From: JADKBO01 sp965230345 | GTDB lineage: Bacteria > Bacteroidota > Bacteroidia > Chitinophagales > Saprospiraceae | NCBI GenBank assembly: GCA_965230345.1 | Contig: CBDDKR010000002.1 | Span: forward strand, 124,001 to 188,000 | Reading direction: 5' to 3' | Length of the DNA stretch: 64,000 nucleotides | Shown here: positions 48,197-57,100 of the stretch, piece after piece | Layout: the number at the start of each line of letters is the position of its first letter | Position numbering within the stretch: the stretch's first letter is position 1 | Notes under the pieces: generated by a model | What the model was told of the DNA's origin: nothing | Seen by the model: the letters and a program-made list of their open reading frames with translations, nothing else | Databases searched by the model: none | Position numbers and translations under genes: made by a program

Positions 48197-51100
48197 TTAC
48201 TTTAATCTGATCATTTTTTGTTGTAGTCTTTGACCTTCATAGTCAAATGTCACTACAAACACTCCACTTTCCATATCAACATCTTGATTTTTAATCTCAA
48301 GTGTATTGATGCCTTTCTGACCTTCTATTTCTCTATTGTAAAGCATTTTTCCAGCCATATCTGTAATGGTAACTGTAACTGAAGAATTTACCGGTAATGT
48401 ATACGACACATAAGTCTTATCCTTCCATGGATTTGGCGTATTCTGAACCATTGAGAATATACTATTTGAAGTATTATTGTTCCAAGTCAAATCTATGTTA
48501 TGAATGTTCAATTGACTATCATATAATTCGTTCTCCATAACATCATCCAATTTCATCATTGATGATAATCTACCTGTATTGGTTGAAACAAACTCAATCG
48601 CAATTTCAAGATCATCCGAACCAATAGGAAGTGCTGAACTCATACTTAGGGTAACAACATCTCCAGAAACATGGTAATCAGATTTCATACCTTCTATCGA
48701 CAAACTCTGAACACTTATCAATCCTTGGATTTCTAATGCCATTTGTAATCCAAGTAATTCCTTTGGATTAGTTGCCTTAATTGTAGTTTGAACAACTTCG
48801 TTTTCAACAACAACCTGTTCTTCTATACTTAATTTATAGTTACTTCTATTATCTACGCCTACATCTGATCGTAGTGGAGTATAGCTTCCATTAACATCAC
48901 CAATTTTAATACCAGTAAAGTCTGCATATACGGTTCCATTGAGTGGAGCAATATGAGTAAACTCTGGGTATTCCTCAGCAAAAGGATTATCAGATACAGG
49001 GAATTCATAATCTCCATCTATCATTTTCCAACTCGTATTGTTCTTAAATGATGAAGAATATCCAATAATAGCTTTTCTTAATTCAACTAAATCCGAACTA
49101 GTTACTCTATTGTCATTATTCACATCTGCTGCAACAATATCATATGCATTATGAAGGTTACCAATACCAAGGATGTGTCTTTGAATCAGTACTAAATCTA
49201 GTGTCGAAACACCTTCTAATAATCCGTCATCTTTTACTGGTTTGATCATATAATTTCCTCCAGAAGGCATATCAGGGAATGCATAACTACCTGCTCCATC
49301 CGTCATTTCATAAGGCATTTCACTACCTTCTAATTCGACTTGTACAGCTTCAACTTCTTTGTTGTAGTAAGTTTTAACATTTCCAGAAACTCGACCAATA
49401 TTATTGTTACACTTCATGAAATTATCTGTAACCGTAATCAAAGTTCTGCCAAGATCACTTCTCACCGTACAAGAATCGATCAATGTGGTACCATTGTATA
49501 AGTAGACAAATACAGGATTGTCTCCGATATCATCACAATCAAACTTTAATGTATCTGAAAGTACATCTTCTTCTGGATCATATAGTAAAATGGTATAATT
49601 TGAATCACATGCTCCTGAAACAGACGCCACATCTGTTGCAGCTACACATACCATCAACGTTGTAGTATCAATTGGTACGATTAGTTTATCACATGTAAAT
49701 AAATACTCAGCGGTATCAATTACAATTACATATTCAGCGGTATCAGAAAGACCACATCCATCCATGGCAATGACCTCTATATCATATACATCACCTGTTG
49801 GGTAAGTACCCGATGCATCTATATCATTGTTGTTATCCGCAAATGGAGAGTTGTTAATATAAACTGTTCCCGTTTGACCACAATCTGCATTGGTAACGAT
49901 ACTAGATAAATCCAACATCATTTCACATTCATTATTCGGATTAGGCACAAATAATGTATCCAAACTAGTCATTAAATCAGGCCCAATGGTATCTATGATT
50001 ACAATCTCCTGAACAAATGCAGGTATGCTCACATTGGAATTACAAGTATCTACAATTGTCCATGTTCTCTCGATTGTATCTGTACATCCTCCAGGTGGTA
50101 CAGGAGGGTTATCTGTAAACGAAATTTCTATAAATGAACACTGTGGCACGGCACCAATAAGTGTAACATCTCCTGTCGTTCCAGGATCTAAATCTTGACA
50201 GTTATCAACGGTAATATCAGCAGGGAAATTAAAGTCTGTTGCCGTCAAAGGATCAGAAGTCTCAATGATTGAGATTACTGCATTACAAGTGTCGCTATTG
50301 TTACTTAAAGGATCGAATACGATTATATCTCTACTCAATATCCCTTGTCCACAAGAGTTGAACTGATCAATTAAGACTAGAGTATCCACTAAGTAGTCCG
50401 TACAATTATCAACAATTGAATCAATAACAGAAATCGCGTTAAAGTTACCGTCGAACGTATCACAACTTATCTGAATAAGCGGTTGACAATAGATCTGTGG
50501 TGCAATGGTATCAAGAACAGTTACTTCAGCCGTACACGCCTCGTTTTCTCCACCAAGACTTACGGTCAACGTAACCGTAATTGGAGATGAAACTACATCA
50601 TTACACACAAATGAATTAATATCAATTGATTTGTTAACCGCAGAATTACAACCTGCGCCACTGCCTCCATCGATATCATCAGCTGTGATCGTTTGAGTAC
50701 CTAAAGAATCAAGGTAGACTGTAATATCTTGAGCAATACAAGTTAACGTATTGTCTGTCTCTACTGTTACTTCAGCCATACATGTTGTATCAATACTTCC
50801 TTGACTATTCTCAAAATCAACTGTAATTGAGATTGGAGAATTCATGGTATCCGCACACGTAAATGTATGAGGATTAATATCTACGATAAATGCACAATTG
50901 TCAGTACTTCCACCTACAATCGCAATACTGTCTGCAGAAGTTAGAGTATATGGTGCATCACTCGAAATGTTAATTGTAATATCATTACAAACAGCCATGA
51001 TTTTACTATCATCTTCTAATGTCACAGTTGCTTCACAAGTTGATGTATTTCCATTATTGTCTTCAACTGTAAGTGTTGCAGTAGTATCACCTATTTGATC

Positions 51101-54100
51101 ACATGTCAAGCTGATAAGATCGATAAACATTGTATCAATTCCACAGGCATCTGTACTACTTCCTCCAATATTAGTTACATCAGCGCTTACAAATGTGTAC
51201 ACTCCGTTTGCATCCAAGGTAACCGTAATATCATTACAAATTGCCGCTGGAGGGAAGGTATCTAAGACTGTTATATTTGATTCACAACTTCCAACTAATG
51301 TATTGGTAGCGTCAAATAATTCCACAGTTACTTCAACTGAAGGAATATCATCACAATCAAATGTTACTTGTTCAATTTCAATGGAAGTATTACAAGTACC
51401 CATAGATTGATCTACCATTTCCATTGAATCCATTGCCGTCAAGGCGTAAGTTCCATCTTCCAATAGATTAATTGTAATGTCATTACACATCAGAGTAGGT
51501 GTAGTCGCTTCTTCTACTGTAACAGTAATATCACACATAGAAGTATTGTTGCTTGGATCTGTTAAGGTAATCGTAACCGTCACAGGATTTCCAACATCAT
51601 CGCAATCAAACATCGCATTTGCACTTGGTACAAATCCACAAGCATCGGATGCACCGTTTGTTGCTGCAGCTAAATCATCGGCATCTAGCATACCCATCAA
51701 CATGGCATCTAACATAATGGTGACATCATTACATCCACCAGCAGGAATAGTTGGAGGTGTAATATCTTGTACAGTCACGATTGCAATACAGTCATCTACA
51801 TTCCCAGCGATATCTGTAATGGTTACTGTTACATTATTGTCACCAACATGGCTACAATCAAATGAATTTGGTGATGATGAAATATTGAAACCACAATTAT
51901 CGCTAGAAGCAGACCCTATAGTATTCATCTCTTGGCTCGTAAGATTGTGTATTCCATTAACATTTAAATTAACAGTTATATCTGTACATACTGCAACTGG
52001 ATCTTGGTCATCATCCACCGTCACTTCTGCTTCACAAGAAGCGGTATTACCGCTATCATCCGATACAGTTAGAGTTATCGTATTTACCCCAAAATCAGTA
52101 CAGTCGAATGTAGATTCATTCACTTCAAAATCCAACTCATTACAATTATCTGAAGATCCATTTCCGATAGTTTCTATATCCGCTTCAGTAAGGGTAACAT
52201 TTCCATTATCATCTAAATCAATGGTAATATCATTACAAACTACAGTTGGGTCTTCATCGTCTTCAACTGTTACTTCAGCTGTACACGAAGTTGATGTATT
52301 ACCATCAAAAGCTGTAACGGTTACAGTAACAGAAGCATCAATATCATCACAATCAAAAGTAGTAGGAGATATGCTTAACGATAATTCACAATTATCCTCA
52401 GATCCAGCCGTAATTGCATCAATTTCTTGTTGTGTAAGTGTATGTGTATCTCCATCCAATGATACTGTAATGTCTGTGCACATTGCTATTGGAGGTGTAT
52501 TGTCTTCTACTACAATTGTGGTATGACACGTATCTGTATTTTCACACCCATCTTCTACTGTAAAGATGATTGTCGTCGTCCCCTTAGGATATGTGCCACT
52601 TGCATCATTTCCTGGATTATCAGCATGCGTTGAATTATGTGTTACTATGATATCAGTATTACAATTATCATTGCTTATCGTAGGAATCAAAGGAGAAATA
52701 ACTGCTTCACAATCTCCATTCGCATCCACAGTAACATTAGCAGGACATGAAATTTCTGGAGCTTGATCGTTCAATACCGAAATTTTCTGTAAATATTCAA
52801 ACGTCATAGAATTATTACCACAATTGAATGTTACTGTCCACGTTCTTTCATACATTGTACATGTTGCGTTTGGATAAGCAATCAGAGAATCAACGTATGT
52901 TGGCGCATCAAAATCAGTACATTCACAATCCGGATCTATCACTGGCATACTGTTGAGAGCAATGGGCGTTGTATCTCCATTACACTCAGTTATTGTGACA
53001 TCTACCGGCCATTCTATACAGTCTTCAAGATCTGGACAAACATCTTCATCATTATTATCTTGAACGATTACTCTTACATTACAGATATCAAAGTTTCCGT
53101 AAGGATCGATGACGTACCATTCTATGATATTTTCACCTAAATCGAAACAATCAAAGCACATTTCGTCGATCATTCCTAAACTATCGAAGCTAAATGTCAA
53201 TTCTGATGGATCCAAACATGGATGGAATGAACTTGCATTCAAACTATCTGGACCTATACAAGCCATTTCAATATCAGGACCGTCTACACCGTCTGTATCC
53301 ATAGCAACCAATGATATGGCCACTGATTCCAAACAAGCTGCTGTAGGTTTCTTGTTGTCAATAATTTCAAAATCTTGTCTGCGACTCTCAACATTTCCAC
53401 ACATGTCTTCAAAACTCCACAGAACAAAATATGATCCTAATTCATATTCTCCACTAGCTATGGCTAATGCTCCTTTACCTTTGTCAGAATAAATCGGCGT
53501 AGTACCTCCTTCCTCAAAAATCTGATATACCCAATTTAGTTCAGCATCAGGAGTACATGCATCATCACCTGTTGCTTCCAATTCTATATAACCATATACA
53601 CAACTAGTATCATATAAAAATGCTGTCACCTTTGGCTCATCGAAAGAAACTTTTGGCGCTTCAGTATTGCTCACCTTAATAACTTGATCAAATTCAATTT
53701 CAGATGGGTGACCATCAATATCCAAATCACAATAATTTATAACTGTCCATCTCCTTACGATTTTAAAGCATGTTCCTAAGGTATCAGTAAATCTATATCT
53801 TTTATCCTTAAATGAGGCTGCCACTAGATCACATATCCCTTCATTTAAAACTGGTCTTCCGTAAGGATAACTCAAACTATCAGGATGCAATCCTTCTTCA
53901 GTACAAGTGTTGAACACCTCAAAATCCTGAGGTTTTTCAATATCACTCAAATCAAATACATCATTGTTTTCAACATAAATGTATTGTCTACAACTCACCT
54001 GATTTGCACCATCATCTACTGTAAATATTCTTTCAATATATCCCAATCTACATCTATCGATATACTCAGTCACTTCTTCATCTAAATCAGCACCACATAC

Positions 54101-57100
54101 ATCATAAAATGTAGCCTCACCATACTCACTCAAATCTTCTAAATCATAGAATACCCTACAATCAATCGTTACATCATCTGGACACGAAATGGTTGGTCTT
54201 GTTTTATCTTGAACAAATACATTTACCATACAAGAATTAGTATTATCACTATTGTCGGTAACCATCATTTCAACTACAATTGGCTCAGGTCCAACATCAT
54301 TACAACAGAATTCAACTATAGGACCAAAGTCATTGTTTTTAAGATTACAATTTGCACCTAGATCCATTCTTCGTGCTTCTATCTGAGCGATACCACATGC
54401 ATCTGTACTTCCATCATCTAAAGTTTGAGCATACATGTATGAAGTTCCATCTGACAATAAAGCGATCGTTGTATTTTGATCACACACTGCCAAAGGAGAA
54501 GTATTGTCCTCTACTTCAATAGTGTATGTACACGAATTACTTCTTAAACATTCGTCATAAATTCTATATGTTATCAAATGATTGCCTGCTGGAAGGTCTA
54601 TAACCTCACCTCCATTCATATCATCTATAAATCCACCAGGATATGTTGCATCAATTCTGAAATCAGTTGAACAATCGTCGTCCATATTCGTTGGAAGATC
54701 TAAACCTACCTTAGCGATACAATCATGGTAACTTGCACTTGCTGTCTTTGATGGAGGACAAACAAATGTAGGATTCTCTTTATCTCCTATAACAATGGTC
54801 TGCTCAAAAGATCTTTGAACCGGGTTCGGAATACATGAAATATCCCATACAGTCCATGTTCTCACTATTTTTTGAGCACATTCAAATGGATATGGCCCTT
54901 CATCTTTGTACGAAGCATGAACTTTACATAAACCATCAAAATCTGGGTAGATTGATTCTCCTTCAATCGTAGGAACGCCAGTCAAATGAGGTGCTGGATA
55001 TCCATTATCATCTGTATCATATCCATTACATGACAATGCATTGGCCATCTCAATACTTGCTGGGAATACCACGCTATCAAGATTAATTCTTGCTATATAA
55101 ATTGTTTGATTACAAATTTCTGATTTATTTCCTGAAGCATCTTCTGCTTGAAATGATTTTGTAAATATTCCAGTTACTAGTGGATCACATGAAACAGGAT
55201 TAAGAATAGAATCCAACGTATGTAATACTATTGGATCTCCACAATTATCCAGAGCTACAGGACCTCTATATTGATCTACCTTATAACAAGAAACTGTTAC
55301 GTCTTCACAAAGAATGGTCGGAGCACTCTTATCCTCTATCAGAATATTACCCCAACATGAATTACCTCCACATCCTTCAATTAGTTTTACTTCTAAGTTT
55401 TTCCCAATGTGTTCATGATTGACAATATTATCAGGCATTAGAGCGCCATCTTCATCAAATAACATAATAGCATATGCTGCCTCTGGGTCAGGATCACCTG
55501 CAAGAATATGTTGAGGAGTAATCTCTACTTCACAATCTGCATTAATTGAAAGATTCACTTGAGATTTACACTTCATAGCCAAATCGGTATTTCCTGTAAT
55601 TACATCAAGTACTGCAAAATTTTCACAATCTCCACTAGTTTTTTCGAAATAGATTTGTTTTACTCCAGCAACAGCGTCCCATTCGACATCAACCTCAGCC
55701 CCATTATTCCTTGTTGCCAATATACTACCTCCTGTTACTGTAGCAACAAAGGTTGCATTATCACCATTAGGAACAGCATACGTTTCCTGTGCCGCATTAC
55801 ATAATGCACGTTCACCAGACACTAATCTTGAAGCGAATGAACAAGCATCATCACTTAGATACTGATAGTCGTTATTATCACTCTTCAATCTTAAATCAAA
55901 TGTAGCTCCTGATTGTGCGACTCCTGATATACTATATGTACTATGAGTTGCATCCACTGCTGTTTCAGTCATGGATTCTCCAGAAAAAGCAATCAAATTA
56001 TTCACAGCAGAAGCCGTTGTATAAAGATTTAAGGCTTGATCCATTGTCCAAGTCATTCCTGGAGGAGCATTCAATTCAATGATTATTTCGTACAATCCTT
56101 CATCGTTCAATGTAGGACAAGAGAATACTTGACAAGTATTGGTAATTGATGTCTCTACATGAATCAAAAATGCAGGATCGTGATCATCTTCATCTACACT
56201 AGGAGCTTGATTAATACTATCATCTGTATCCGTATTTATTTCACCTCCTAAATCGTTATCGATTATATTATCAGCTTTAGAATCTCTATCCTTATTGGAT
56301 AGATCTTCGTCACACATTCCTGTTATCTGGGATATTTCAGCTGCGTTTTCTATTAGATATACACCATCTAAGTTTCCAACAGTAGTGCAGTATTCAAAGT
56401 GATATTCACTACCTGGTGCAAATCCTTGAGGATATAGAACCGTTTTCGTAAAATGATTTCCAGATACGTCATCCCAATCCCCACTATCATTCATAGATAA
56501 TGTTGAAGGTAAATAATTGGTAATATCAAACTGCTTAATTGGCATTTGCCCTTGATTGACAACCATAACATTAAAACAAGCAACATCACCCGAATTAACC
56601 ATTCTAGATTCTGTAGTTAATAATAAAGCAAGGTCTACCGCTCTAGAACTAATGACAATAGGATCGTGATCATCCTCTTCACTATCTTCCAATCCATCTA
56701 CATTATTATCTTCATCCGTATTTGGAGTTCCTCCTTTATCATTGTCTATCTGATCATCCGGAGTGGAATCAGAATCTACAGAATCGTTTCTACCTTCAGG
56801 AATTGAAGAAGAAATTTCTGAGTAATTAATAATATCTATTTCTTGCGAAATATTGATTACGTCAAATGTTAATTCAATCGTTATTTTAGTTCCTGGAGCA
56901 ATCACTCCACCTTCATATACATATAAACCGTTAAGTTCTTTCCAAGCAGGATTTTTTGCCTTATCAAAAGTCAAATTAGGTGAGCCATAATTAACCACAG
57001 TAAACGACCTTGATGGAACATTCCCTTGATTATACACATCAATTTTTACATCAATTTGACTACCACCAGTTACACAATGACTATTTTCATAGTATTGTCT

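Noticed and set aside
51477..52526. A 349-codon plus-strand open frame
   Set aside because: It is exactly opposite the 80-residue repeats of the 3,816-residue protein. Its sequence is a periodic reverse reading of those repeats, with no recognisable domain.
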